Shown here: in pieces, positions 29,231 through 38,761 of the stretch | Numbering within the stretch: position 1 is the stretch's first letter | Layout: the number at the start of each line of letters is the position of its first letter | Assembly: GCF_022179345.1 (NCBI RefSeq) | Contig: NZ_BPQR01000017.1 | Location: forward strand, 1 to 43,173 | Direction of reading: 5' to 3' | Source: Methylobacterium jeotgali | GTDB taxonomy: Bacteria; Pseudomonadota; Alphaproteobacteria; Rhizobiales; Beijerinckiaceae | DNA: 43,173 bases | Translations under genes and position numbers: made by a program | Notes under the pieces: model-generated | Told to the model about the DNA's origin: nothing | The model's input: only the letters and a program-made list of their open reading frames with translations | The model's database searches: none

Positions 29231-29398
29231 GAAGTCCCTATTTCCGCGCCCACGGCCATCGACCGGCCTGGGCTGGCAGCGCGGGCGGGTGGCGCGGGCA
29301 GGCGTCGCCCCAGGCTCGCCGTTTAAGGGGGGGAGACTGCGAAATCAAATCGCGGCGCCGCTTGCGTCGCGGCGCGAATTGGCTATTTGTTGTGCAGA

Positions 29399-30424
29399 AT
29401 GTCGAGTGATGATTATTTGAGCTTTCTCCGCGAGGGAAAGCCCGCTCCGGCCGGCGCGGCAGCGGTGCTGCTGGCACCGCTCTCCGGCGTGACAGACCTG
29501 CACATGCGCCGGATCGCCCGGCGCCTCGGCGCGAGCGCCGTGGTCTCGGAGATGGTGGCGGCGGCCGAGTTCGCCCGCGGCGGCGCGGAGGCGCGCCTGC
29601 GCGCGGAGGGCTCCGGCGTCGATCCGCACGTGGTCCAGCTCGCCGGCTGCGCCCCCGAGCCGATGGCGGAGGCCGCCCGCCTCGCCGAGGCCAACGGCGC
29701 GGGGGTGATCGACGTCAACATGGGCTGCCCGGCCAAGACCGTCACCGGGGGCGAGTCGGGCTCGGCCCTGATGCGCGATCTCGACCATGCCGAGCGTCTG
29801 CTCGCCGCGGTGCGCGGCGCCGTCGCGGTGCCGGTGACGGTCAAGATGCGCCTCGGCTGGGACCACGCCAGCCTCAACGCCCCCGAGCTCGCCCGGCGGG
29901 CGGAAGGTCTCGGCCTGTCGGCCGTCACCGTCCACGGCCGCACCCGCCAGCAGTTCTACAAGGGCCGGGCCGACTGGGCGGCGATCCGCGCCGTCGTCGA
30001 GGCGGTGCGCATCCCCGTGATCGCCAACGGCGACGTCGGCAGCCTCGCCGAGGCGCGCGAATGCCTGGCCGTCTCCGGCGCGGCCGGCGTGATGATCGGG
30101 CGCGCGGCGGTCGGCCGGCCCTGGCTGGTCGGCGAGATCGCCGCCGGCCTCGCCGGCCGGGTGGTGCCGCCGCTCGCGCCCGAGCGGCGGGCCGAGATCG
30201 CGCTCGAGCATTACGCCGGGCTCCTCGCCCTCTACGGGCCGGCGATCGGCATCCGGCACGCCCGCAAGCATCTCGCGGCCTATGTCGAGGCGGCCGGCTC
30301 CGGCCTCGGGCCCGCCGACCAGACGCGGCTCCTCACCACGCAGGACCCGGGCCTCGCCCGCGATCTCCTGCGCCGGGCCTTACTCGCACCGGCGGCCCCG
30401 GCCGCCATCGGAGCCGCGGCATGA
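29399..30424 (+). CDS. dusB: tRNA-dihydrouridine synthase DusB (NifR3-like)
   Basis: A 341-residue FMN enzyme that reduces uridines in the tRNA D-loop. It starts near [24 protein letters not shown]. The catalytic Cys110 is in [21 protein letters not shown]. Further blocks are [27 protein letters not shown] and [16 protein letters not shown] 29399 is preferred; a TTG four codons earlier is in frame. It is the first gene of the classical nifR3-ntrB-ntrC operon of alphaproteobacteria and overlaps ntrB by ATGA. Upstream DNA from about 29340 to 29398 is richer in A/T than the surroundings and probably holds the promoter. Confidence 0.95.
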   Translation: MSSDDYLSFLREGKPAPAGAAAVLLAPLSGVTDLHMRRIARRLGASAVVSEMVAAAEFARGGAEARLRAEGSGVDPHVVQLAGCAPEPMAEAARLAEANGAGVIDVNMGCPAKTVTGGESGSALMRDLDHAERLLAAVRGAVAVPVTVKMRLGWDHASLNAPELARRAEGLGLSAVTVHGRTRQQFYKGRADWAAIRAVVEAVRIPVIANGDVGSLAEARECLAVSGAAGVMIGRAAVGRPWLVGEIAAGLAGRVVPPLAPERRAEIALEHYAGLLALYGPAIGIRHARKHLAAYVEAAGSGLGPADQTRLLTTQDPGLARDLLRRALLAPAAPAAIGAAA

Positions 30425-31566
30425 GCGGGGAGCGGCACGGCGGCACGGGGACGGGACCGTCCGCGCTTCCGACCTCAGAGGCGGTCCTCAACGCCCTGCC
30501 GCTGCCGGTGCTGACCATCGGTCCGGACGAGCACATCCTCCACTGCAACCACGCGGCGGAGAGCTTCTTCGATCATTCCGCCAGGCTGATGCAGCGGCGG
30601 CGGCTGCGCGACTTCATCCCCTTCGCCTCGCCGATCATCGCGCTCGTCGCCGAGGTGCGCCGCCGGCGCGCCAGCGTCAGCGAGTACCGGGTGGAGCTGG
30701 TGCAGCCCCGCTCCGGCACCGAGCGCAGCGTCGACGTGTTCGCGACCCCGCTCGCCGACGACAGCGAGGCGGTGGTGCTGATGCTCCAGGAGCGCACCAT
30801 CGCCGACAAGATGAACCGCCAGCTCACCCATCGCGGCGCGGCCCGCTCGATGGTCGCGCTCGGCGCCATGCTCGCCCACGAGATCAAGAACCCGCTCGCC
30901 GGCATCCGCGGCGCCGCCCAGCTCCTCGAGCAGTCCGGGGCCGAGGAGGACCGGCTCCTGACCCGGCTGATCTGCGACGAGTCGGACCGGATCGTGCGCA
31001 TCGTCGAGCGCATGGAGCTGTTCGGCGACGAGCGCCCCGTGGAGCGCGGGCCCGTCAACGTCCACGGCGTCCTCGACCAGGTGAAGCGCTCGGCGCAGTC
31101 GGGATTTGCCCGCCGCATCCGCTTCGTGGAGGCCTACGACCCCTCGCTGCCGCCTGTCCTTGGAAACCGGGATCAACTGATCCAAGTCATCCTCAACCTC
31201 GTGAAGAACGCCGCCGAGGCGATCGGCGCCGACGCGGTCGATGGCGAGATCACCCTGTCGACCGCCTTCCGCACCGGCCTGCGCCTTCAGGTGCCGGGCT
31301 CTCGCGAGCGGGTGAGCCTGCCGATCGAGGTCGGCGTGCGCGACAACGGGCCCGGCGTCACCGCCGAGCTGCTGCCGGACCTGTTCGACCCCTTCGTGAC
31401 CACCAAGGTCTCGGGCTCCGGCCTGGGACTTGCTTTGGTGGCCAAGATCGTTGGGGACCACGGCGGGATCGTGGAGTGCGATCCCGTCCCCCGCCGGACC
31501 ACCTTCCGCCTCCTCCTTCCCATGTCGAGCGCCCGGGACGGGCGCGAATCGGTCGTGGAGCCCTGA
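30421..31566 (+). CDS. ntrB: nitrogen regulation sensor histidine kinase NtrB
   Basis: A 381-residue cytoplasmic kinase with no membrane segment. A PAS domain spans about 17-125 ([28 protein letters not shown]). The H-box has His153 in [21 protein letters not shown]. The ATPase lobe has N ([16 protein letters not shown]), G1 (VRDNGPGV) and F/G2 ([19 protein letters not shown]). It phosphorylates NtrC under nitrogen limitation and is controlled by PII. ATG overlaps the dusB stop by four bases, implying coupling. The ntrC start follows after eight bases. Confidence 0.96.
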   Translation: MSGERHGGTGTGPSALPTSEAVLNALPLPVLTIGPDEHILHCNHAAESFFDHSARLMQRRRLRDFIPFASPIIALVAEVRRRRASVSEYRVELVQPRSGTERSVDVFATPLADDSEAVVLMLQERTIADKMNRQLTHRGAARSMVALGAMLAHEIKNPLAGIRGAAQLLEQSGAEEDRLLTRLICDESDRIVRIVERMELFGDERPVERGPVNVHGVLDQVKRSAQSGFARRIRFVEAYDPSLPPVLGNRDQLIQVILNLVKNAAEAIGADAVDGEITLSTAFRTGLRLQVPGSRERVSLPIEVGVRDNGPGVTAELLPDLFDPFVTTKVSGSGLGLALVAKIVGDHGGIVECDPVPRRTTFRLLLPMSSARDGRESVVEP

Positions 31567-31574
31567 GCCCAGCC

Positions 31575-33038
<1,464 letters not shown>

Positions 33039-33048
33039 GGGGGCGTCC

Positions 33049-33066
33049 TAGGATCCTGCGATCCTA
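33049..33066. terminator. hairpin between convergent ntrC and PAS genes
   Basis: TAGGATC (33049-33055) and GATCCTA (33060-33066) form a perfect 7-base-pair stem with loop CTGC, in the 38-base gap between two convergent stops. There is no T-run on either strand. It may be a weak bidirectional terminator or part of a GATC-rich intergenic repeat. Confidence 0.4.
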
Positions 33067-33076
33067 TGATCCGCGC

Positions 33077-33649
33077 TCAGGCCTGGCTCTGCTCGTGCTC
33101 GGCGCGCAGCAGGCGGGCGATCTCGAAGGCGATCTCGGTCAGCATCTCGTCGATGAGGTCGCCGAGGCGCGGGCGCTGCATGCCCTCGACCATGCCGCGC
33201 ATGGCGATGGCGTGGTCCGCGAGGCGGTTGATCCGCCTCTGCTCGTGAAGGCGTTCGGCGTCCCGCTCCTCGGTGACGTCGATCACGACGCCGCTGCCGC
33301 TCGTGGGCCCGCCCGCCCCGTCCGTCTCGATCCGCCCGCGCATGACGAGGCTGCGGCCGCCTCCGCCGTCGGAGGGACCGGTCTCGAAGCGCATCTCGAC
33401 GATGCCGCCGGCCGCGGCGAGGGCCGCCTCGACCAGGGGGCGGTCCTGTGGCCGCAGCCGGTCGAGGAAGACGGCGAGGGGGACGCCGTGGGCGGACGCC
33501 TCCTCCTCGAGGCCCAGACGCGCGGCCGATCCCCGTGAGAGGGCGATGCGGCTCGACGGGGCGTCGTGCACCCAGTCGCCCACGATTCCGGAAGCGTCGA
33601 GCGGGCTGTGGGGGTCTTCGGAGAGGAAGTGGATCAATCCGTCCGCCAT
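33077..33649 (-). CDS. PAS-domain protein
   Basis: About 190 residues. A PAS fold spans residues 20-130 (GIVGDWVHDAPSSRIALSRGSAARLGL, then FLDRLRPQDRPLVEAALAAAGGIVEMRFE, then VVIDVTEERDAERLHEQRRINRLADH). A helical C-terminus (IDEMLTEIAFEIARLLRAEHEQ) could be a dimerisation segment. There is no kinase, cyclase or HTH domain. ATG 33649 was chosen because the PAS similarity starts soon after it; an in-frame ATG at 33805 would add 52 unconserved-looking residues. It lies convergent with ntrC; a functional link to nitrogen control is not shown. Confidence 0.75.
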   Translation of the reverse strand: MADGLIHFLSEDPHSPLDASGIVGDWVHDAPSSRIALSRGSAARLGLEEEASAHGVPLAVFLDRLRPQDRPLVEAALAAAGGIVEMRFETGPSDGGGGRSLVMRGRIETDGAGGPTSGSGVVIDVTEERDAERLHEQRRINRLADHAIAMRGMVEGMQRPRLGDLIDEMLTEIAFEIARLLRAEHEQSQA

Positions 33650-33850
33650 GGCTGGCCTGAGGACCGTAGCCAGAGCCGTCGTGGTCCGCGCCGGACACCT
33701 GAGGTTGGCCAATCCGGTACGCGGCACGCTTCGAACAAGGCACGATTCGCCGGCAATTAAGCATTCGCGAGACGATCGGGCAACGTCAGATTGCTCCGCC
33801 GCCATGAGACTTTCTGCTGGATTAGGAGGGGCACTCCTGTCGTCCCGGCA

Positions 33851-33940
33851 TCACAGGATCGACGGATCGGGGGAGCGTTTACGGGCCGTTAACCATGTTG
33901 GCCGAGAACGGGATCAGCGCATCCCTGGGTCACAGGATCG
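33851..33940. repeat. two 11-base direct repeats TCACAGGATCG upstream of the ParA-like gene
   Basis: Identical words at 33851-33861 and 33930-33940, 79 bases apart, flank the CtrA-like box. They lie in the 373-base gap between the PAS gene and parA. The gap also holds a short inverted repeat, AGGAG/CTCCT, at 33824-33838, and no convincing gene. They could be partner-binding (parS- or operator-like) sites or members of a GATC-rich intergenic repeat; a similar word occurs before metG. Confidence 0.4.
33878..33894 (+). promoter_or_regulatory. near-consensus CtrA box upstream of the ParA-like gene
   Basis: TTTA-N7-TTAACC at 33878-33894 differs from the CtrA consensus TTAA-N7-TTAACC at one base and has the exact spacing; CAT follows, giving the common TTAACCAT half-site. 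It lies 128 bases before ATG 34023. Confidence 0.45.
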
Positions 33941-34022
33941 CCCTCCGACGGGTCCGGATGCCCCAGGCACCCGAATGTCCTCACGCCACGTCCACGCCCA
34001 TTTCGCCGCAAGGGACGCTCCG

Positions 34023-34661
34023 ATGAAAGCCATCACCTTCGTCACGCAGAAGGGCGGCAGCGGGAAGAGCACGTTGTGCATCTCGCTGGCCGTCGCCGCC
34101 CAGGAAGCGGGCCGCTCGGTCTGCATCCTCGAGATGGACCGCCAGGCCACCATCTCCGACTGGCTCGACCACCGCACCGCCGAGGGGCCGGAGGTCGCCC
34201 AGATCGACGCCACGCAGATCGACGCCGTGATGGCCCGCCTGCGCGAATCGGCCTACGATTACGTCTTCATCGACACCCCCGGCGTCGATTCGACCGGCAC
34301 CCTCTCGGCGATCCGGGCGGCGGACCTCTGCGTCATCCCCTGCCGGCCGACCCCGGCGGATCTCCGCGCCTTCAAGCCGACGCTGGCGGCGATCTACCGC
34401 CTCGAGAAGAAGTTCGCCTTCGTGCTCAACCAGACGCCGCCGCGCTCCTACCGCATCCGCGACGCCGCCGACGGCCTCGCCGTGCTCGGCGTGCTGCCCG
34501 ACGTCAACATCGTCGCCCGCACCGACCACCAGGACGCCATCGGCCTCGGCCAGGGCGTGACCGAGTTCAACCCCAAGGGCCAGGCCGCCGGCGAGATCCG
34601 CCGCCTGTGGACCTGGATCGAGAAGCGCACGCAGGTGGCCCGGCATGTCAAAGCCGCCTAA
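34023..34661 (+). CDS. ParA-family partition/positioning ATPase
   Basis: A 212-residue small ParA (type Ib size) with no N-terminal DNA-binding extension. The deviant Walker A motif is KGGSGKST with the signature Lys10 and Lys15. The A-prime Asp is in ILEMDRQATISDWLD, and Walker B is YDYVFIDTPGVDS. These ATPases move plasmids, chromosomes, carboxysomes or chemoreceptor clusters over the nucleoid. The next gene overlaps by 17 bases and encodes a probable RHH partner. It is not the chromosomal soj-type parA: no parB, gidB or parS-like sites lie nearby. AAGGGA precedes ATG 34023. What it positions is unknown. Confidence 0.9.
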   Translation: MKAITFVTQKGGSGKSTLCISLAVAAQEAGRSVCILEMDRQATISDWLDHRTAEGPEVAQIDATQIDAVMARLRESAYDYVFIDTPGVDSTGTLSAIRAADLCVIPCRPTPADLRAFKPTLAAIYRLEKKFAFVLNQTPPRSYRIRDAADGLAVLGVLPDVNIVARTDHQDAIGLGQGVTEFNPKGQAAGEIRRLWTWIEKRTQVARHVKAA

Positions 34662-34986
34662 GCTCAGCCTCGCCTCGATCGTCGCCGCCGCAGCCCCTCC
34701 GGTCCGCGGGACGCTGCCGGCGAGGGTCCCGGCCGGCGAGGTGGTGCCCTTCGAGGCCCCGCCCCAGGGCTCCGCGGCGACGCCCCGGCGCGCCAACGCC
34801 ACCCTCAAGGAGCGCGCCCGGCAGATGTCGGTCTACCTGGAGCCGCCGGTCTACGACCAGCTCCGGGACCTCGCCTACGCCGAGCGCGCCAAGATGCACG
34901 GGCTGATGCTCGAGGCGCTCGACCTGCTCTTCAAGCAGCGGGGCGCCCGCTCCATCGAGCAGCTCAACGAGGCGGCTCAGCGCTGA
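34645..34986 (+). CDS. ribbon-helix-helix-like partner of the ParA ATPase
   Basis: A 113-residue basic protein. Residues 1-55 are low complexity, Ala/Pro/Arg-rich and probably disordered. Residues 60-97 (QMSVYLEPPVYDQLRDLAYA, then ERAKMHGLMLEALDLLF) fit a beta-strand plus two helices, as in RHH dimers. This build is that of ParG-type partners of type Ib ParA proteins, where a flexible N-terminus with an Arg stimulates the ATPase. That comparison is inference from architecture. ATG 34645 lies inside the end of the ParA gene (17-base overlap). A strong terminator follows. Confidence 0.7.
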   Translation: MSKPPKLSLASIVAAAAPPVRGTLPARVPAGEVVPFEAPPQGSAATPRRANATLKERARQMSVYLEPPVYDQLRDLAYAERAKMHGLMLEALDLLFKQRGARSIEQLNEAAQR

Positions 34987-34995
34987 CCGCCTCTC

Positions 34996-35027
34996 AAGGC
35001 CGCCGGATCCATCGCCGGCGGCCTTTT
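34996..35027 (+). terminator. Rho-independent terminator after the ParA/RHH pair
   Basis: GGCCGCCGG (34998-35006) pairs perfectly with CCGGCGGCC (35015-35023), loop of eight bases, then TTTT; two A-T pairs can extend the stem. It lies nine bases after the stop. Confidence 0.88.
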
Positions 35028-35397
35028 CGCGAGGCCGATCCGAGGCTTGCGCGCGGACGCTGAGAGCCTGCATCGGATCCGGCCGGCCCTCAGGCGCCGC
35101 ATGAGGACGAGGCGCCACCCGCAACGTGGCGAGTGCCGGTCCAGACGGAGAAAATCCTTTCTGTAGAATGTTTTGCGCAGGCTCTCTCATGTGCGATGGG
35201 AGGGCAGGCGGATGGCTTCTCGCATATCCGCGCCCCACAGGCTCCGCAGCGTTCAGCTTTCCTTTACGCGACCCCGACGATCTTAAGCGTCGCGGGGGGA
35301 TGGGGCCGGGTCAGGTCCCGCCTCCCGCGTGCCCCGCCGGCGCCTCCCCCGCCGGTCCGGGCCTGTTGCGTTCCAGGGGCGCCGGTTGGGTCCGCGT
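35028..35397 (+). other. 370-base spacer before rlpA, no convincing gene
   Basis: The part from about 35149 to 35285 is less GC-rich than its surroundings and probably contains the rlpA promoter. A 24-codon frame at 35212-35286 with a purine-rich stretch upstream (GGGAGGGCAGGCGG) is possible but unsupported. A hairpin, CGACG (35275-35279) with CGTCG (35288-35292), follows, extended by C/G runs with a two-base bulge. A longer open frame from 35133 overlaps rlpA in another frame and looks like a shadow. Confidence 0.4.
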
Positions 35398-36726
35398 ATG
35401 CTGCGTTCGACCAGGGCCCGTTTCGCGGGCCGGGAGGGCTTCCCGATCGGGCGCCTCCTCGCCGTGGCCGGCATCGCGCTCGCCACCGCCAATTGCAGCA
35501 CCAACCCCGCCCAGAAGCTCGCCGCCAATGGCAGCGGCATCGATCCGAAATACGGGGTCAAGGCGAGCCCGCGCCTCTACAACGAGGGCGACGTCATTCC
35601 GAAGGGGGGCGGCCGGCGCTTCTCGGGCAAGCCCTACGTGGTCGCCGGACGCACCTACGTCCCCCGCGAGGAGGGTCGCGGCTACGTCCGCGAGGGCCTC
35701 GCCTCCTGGTACGGCAGCGCCTTCCACGGCCGCATGACCGCCAACGGCGAGGTCTTCGATCGGCACTCCATCGCCGCCGCCCACCCGACCCTGCCGCTGC
35801 CGAGCTACGCCCGCGTCACGAACCTCGCCAACGGGCGCTCGATGGTGGTGCGCGTCAACGACCGCGGCCCCTATCACGCCGACCGGGTGATGGACGTGTC
35901 CGAGGCCGTGGCCGAGGCGCTGGAGTTCCACCGGCGCGGCACTTCTAAGGTGCGCGTCGAGTATGTCGGCAAGGCCTCCGTCGCCGGCAGCGACGACCGC
36001 AAGCTGCTGGCCACCCTGCGCACGGACGGCCGCCCGGCCCCGATCGGCGGCGCCTCGCCGGTGATGCTGGCCGATCTCGGGCCGGACCGGGACACCGGGG
36101 CCGGCGACGGACTCGCCCGCGGCCGCGCCCCGCTCGCCTTCCAGCCAGGGGAATCCGCCGAGCCCGCCCAGGCGGCGCCGGCCCCGCGCCGCGCCGCGCC
36201 GATCCAGCTCGCCGGAGCCACCGTGGCGGTGCCCCCCGCGCTCCAGCCCGGCGCCCGCCGGGAGGGCGCGTTCAAGCCGGTGCTGCCGCACGCGACGGGA
36301 CGCCCGCTCGCCGTGGCGGAGCTCGGCAGATCCGGTGCTCCGGACAAGACGAAGGGGGCCGAGCCGTCGCGCGTCGCCGCCCTCGCGCCGCCGTCCCGCA
36401 GTGCGGCTTCCGGAAAGGCCACCGGCGCGAAGGCCCGAGGGATTCAGGGCGAGGCGATCAAGGTCGCCGGGCTCAATCCGGGCCTTTCGGGTCGAGAGCC
36501 GGCCAAGGCGGTGTCGAAGGCATCCCAGGCCCAGGCATCCCAGGCCCAGGCATCCCAGGCCCAGGCATCGAAGGCCCCCGCGATGCCCGCCGCCGCCCGC
36601 CAGCAGATGGCCCGTCTGGCCTCCCTGCCGGCCGAGCCGCCGCGCCGGCCCGCCCTCCGCGACTCCGCCTCCCAGACGAAGCCCGCGCCGGCCCGCCGCT
36701 CGCGCTTCGCCGGGATCGACAACTGA
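35398..36726 (+). CDS. rlpA: RlpA-family septal lytic transglycosylase/lipoprotein
   Basis: A 442-residue exported protein. The signal segment (GRLLAVAGIALATANC) ends at Cys33, a probable but weak lipobox. The double-psi beta-barrel domain is at about 97-195: EGLASWYGSAFHGRMTANGE, AAHPTLPLPSYARVTNLANG, and VVRVNDRGPYHADRVMDVS. In Pseudomonas this domain cleaves denuded glycan strands. The rest (about 200-442) is Ala/Pro/Arg-rich and disordered-looking; I see no C-terminal SPOR domain, which many RlpA proteins use to reach the septum. It contains a 15-base tandem repeat. Confidence 0.88.
   Translation: MLRSTRARFAGREGFPIGRLLAVAGIALATANCSTNPAQKLAANGSGIDPKYGVKASPRLYNEGDVIPKGGGRRFSGKPYVVAGRTYVPREEGRGYVREGLASWYGSAFHGRMTANGEVFDRHSIAAAHPTLPLPSYARVTNLANGRSMVVRVNDRGPYHADRVMDVSEAVAEALEFHRRGTSKVRVEYVGKASVAGSDDRKLLATLRTDGRPAPIGGASPVMLADLGPDRDTGAGDGLARGRAPLAFQPGESAEPAQAAPAPRRAAPIQLAGATVAVPPALQPGARREGAFKPVLPHATGRPLAVAELGRSGAPDKTKGAEPSRVAALAPPSRSAASGKATGAKARGIQGEAIKVAGLNPGLSGREPAKAVSKASQAQASQAQASQAQASKAPAMPAAARQQMARLASLPAEPPRRPALRDSASQTKPAPARRSRFAGIDN
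36520..36569 (+). repeat. 15-base tandem repeat inside rlpA
   Basis: Three perfect copies of GCATCCCAGGCCCAG (36520-36564) and a partial fourth, encoding the five-residue unit Ala-Ser-Gln-Ala-Gln. The copy number could change by slippage without a frameshift. Confidence 0.93.
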
Positions 36727-36851
36727 GCGGGGCCCTCGGCCGGTCCGCGGCGAATTCGCGTTCGATTTCAGGCGCGCACCGGGGTAAGCTCGTCCGCGTG
36801 GGAGCGAGGCCGGCGCCCTCCGCGGCGGCCGGCGCAGTGACGAGAGACCCG

Positions 36852-38063
36852 ATGCGCGTGCCATCCGTTGCCCGAGCCCTCTCGCTGCCGGGCCGCGCCG
36901 CCGCCTCCCTGCTGGTGCTGGCCGCGCTGGCGCTGCCGGCCGCCGCCCAGGTCTTCCAGACCGCCGCGCCCCACGCCATCCTGATCGACGCCGCTTCCGG
37001 CTCGGTGCTCTACGAGAAGGCCGCCGACGAGCCCTTCTCCCCGGCGAGCATGGCGAAGCTCATGACGACCGAGGTCGTCTTCGACGCCCTCACCAGCGGG
37101 CGGCTCTCCATGGACACGGAGTTCACCGTCACCGAGGACGCCTGGAAGCGGGGCGGGGCAGGGGGCGGTGGCTCCTCGATGTTCGCGCAGGTCAACAGCC
37201 GCATCAAGATGTCGGACCTGCTGCGCGGCCTCATCGTGCAGTCGGGCAACGATGCGGCGATCACCATCGCCGAGAACATGGCCGGCTCGGAAGAAGCCTT
37301 CTCCGGCCTCATGAACCAGAAGGCGAAGGCGCTCGGGCTCGACCGCTCGACCTTCCGCAACGCCACCGGCTACTCGGCCCCCGACCAGAAGGTGACGGCC
37401 CGCGACCTCGCCAAGCTGTCGCTGCACCTGATCGACGGCTACCCGGACCTGTATAAGATCTTCGCCGAGCGCGAGTTCACCTGGAACAAGATCAAGCAGC
37501 AGAACCGCAACCCGCTGCTCACCCTCGACATCGGCGCCGACGGGCTCAAGACCGGCTATCTCGAAGAGTCCGGCTACGGGCTCGCGGCCTCGGCGGTGCA
37601 GAACGGCCAGCGCCTCATCATGGTGGTCTCCGGCCTCAAGACCGCCCGCGACCGGGCGGCGGAGGCCCGCAAGCTGATGGAGTGGGGCTTCCGCGCCTTC
37701 GAGCCCCGGCAGGTCTTCGCCGCCGGCGAGACCGTGGCCGAGGTCTCGGTCTACGGCGGCGAGAAGGGCTCCGTTCCCGTGGTCGCCAAGAAGCCGGTGC
37801 GGCTCCTGCTGCCCCGGGGCTCCCAGGAGCGCGTCACCGCGAAGGTCGTGTACCAGGGGCCGCTGACCGCCCCCGTCGAGCAGGGCCGCGAGGTCGGGCG
37901 CCTCCGGGTGATGCGCGGCGACACCCTCGCCCTCGACCAGCCGCTCTATGCCGGCGAGACCGTCGAGGCCGGCTCGATCCCGCAGCGGGCGCTGGACGCC
38001 GCGCTGGAGGTCGGCACCGGTCTCGTGCGGCGCGCCTTCAAGAAGGGCGGCAGCGCCTCGTGA
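36852..38063 (+). CDS. dacA: D-alanyl-D-alanine carboxypeptidase (DacA/PBP5 family)
   Basis: A 403-residue exported penicillin-binding protein that trims the terminal D-Ala of peptidoglycan stem peptides. The signal peptide ends near residue 32 (PAAAQ-VFQ). Active-site motifs are Ser66-x-x-Lys69 (SPASMAKL), Ser131-Gly-Asn133 and Lys233-Thr-Gly235 (GLKTGYLEESGYG). A PBP5-like C-terminal beta domain covers about 290-385. The end (ALDAALEVGTGLVRRAFKK) is an amphipathic helix that can anchor it to the inner membrane. It overlaps tmk by four bases (GTGA), so the two are probably coupled. Confidence 0.95.
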   Translation: MRVPSVARALSLPGRAAASLLVLAALALPAAAQVFQTAAPHAILIDAASGSVLYEKAADEPFSPASMAKLMTTEVVFDALTSGRLSMDTEFTVTEDAWKRGGAGGGGSSMFAQVNSRIKMSDLLRGLIVQSGNDAAITIAENMAGSEEAFSGLMNQKAKALGLDRSTFRNATGYSAPDQKVTARDLAKLSLHLIDGYPDLYKIFAEREFTWNKIKQQNRNPLLTLDIGADGLKTGYLEESGYGLAASAVQNGQRLIMVVSGLKTARDRAAEARKLMEWGFRAFEPRQVFAAGETVAEVSVYGGEKGSVPVVAKKPVRLLLPRGSQERVTAKVVYQGPLTAPVEQGREVGRLRVMRGDTLALDQPLYAGETVEAGSIPQRALDAALEVGTGLVRRAFKKGGSAS

Positions 38064-38761
38064 GGGGCCGCCTCGTCACCTTCGAGGGCGGGGAGGGGGT
38101 CGGCAAGTCGACGCAGGTCGAGCGCCTCGCCCGCACCCTGCGGGCGGCGGGCCGCGAGGTGGTCGCGACCCGCGAGCCCGGCGGCACCGAGCGGGCCGAG
38201 GCGATCCGCGCGGCGCTCCTCTCGGGCGCGGCCAAGCCCTACGGACCGTTCGCCGAGGCGCTCCTGTTCAGCGCCGCCCGCATCGACCATCTCGACCGGC
38301 TGATCCGGCCCGCCCTGGAGCGCGGCGCCGTGGTGCTTTGCGACCGCTTCAGTGATTCCACCCGCGCCTACCAGGGCGCCGCCGGGGGGCTCGACGCCGG
38401 GACGATCGCGGCGCTGGAGCGCGTCACCCTCGGGGGCCTCTCCCCGGACCTGACCCTGATCCTCGACCTTCCCCCGGAGACGGGCCTCGCCCGCGCCCGT
38501 GCCCGCGCCGCCGATACGGGCGGGGAGGGTGCCGAGGCCGACCGCTTCGAGGCCGAGGCGCTGGCCTTCCACGCGCGGCTGCGGGAGGCCTTCCTCGCGA
38601 TCGCCGCCGCCGAGCCGGCGCGCTGCGCGGTGATCGACGCGGGCCTCCCCCCCGACGCCGTCGAGGCGGCGGTGCGCGAGGCGGTGGCGGATCGCCTGCC
38701 GGCCCTGCTGGCGCTTGGCGAGACCAGAAACCCCGGCGAAGTCCGAAACAATGCCGCCTGA
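38060..38761 (+). CDS. tmk: thymidylate kinase
   Basis: A 233-residue kinase converting dTMP to dTDP. The P-loop is FEGGEGVGKSTQ at residues 8-19, the DR(Y/F) motif is LCDRFSDSTRAYQG, and the lid region is RARARAADTGGEGAEADRFEAE. It starts with GTG 38060 inside the dacA stop. Its end overlaps the start of holB by 11 bases. The tmk-holB-metG-tatD order is widely conserved in bacteria. Confidence 0.96.
   Translation: MRGRLVTFEGGEGVGKSTQVERLARTLRAAGREVVATREPGGTERAEAIRAALLSGAAKPYGPFAEALLFSAARIDHLDRLIRPALERGAVVLCDRFSDSTRAYQGAAGGLDAGTIAALERVTLGGLSPDLTLILDLPPETGLARARARAADTGGEGAEADRFEAEALAFHARLREAFLAIAAAEPARCAVIDAGLPPDAVEAAVREAVADRLPALLALGETRNPGEVRNNAA

Noticed and set aside
29379..29397. Sigma-54-like TTGGC...TGTGC upstream of dusB
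   Set aside because: The GG-to-GC spacing is 11 rather than 10 bases, and the GC element lies only four bases from the start codon, so it cannot serve this gene.
35212..35286. 24-codon frame with a purine-rich upstream stretch before rlpA
   Set aside because: The purine stretch lies loosely spaced, the peptide is Arg/Ser-rich without features, and no coupling to rlpA is visible.
35133..35948. Open frame of 271 codons overlapping the start of rlpA
   Set aside because: It runs in another frame of a clear gene, its later part is Arg/Pro/Gly-rich shadow sequence, and it has no ribosome site.
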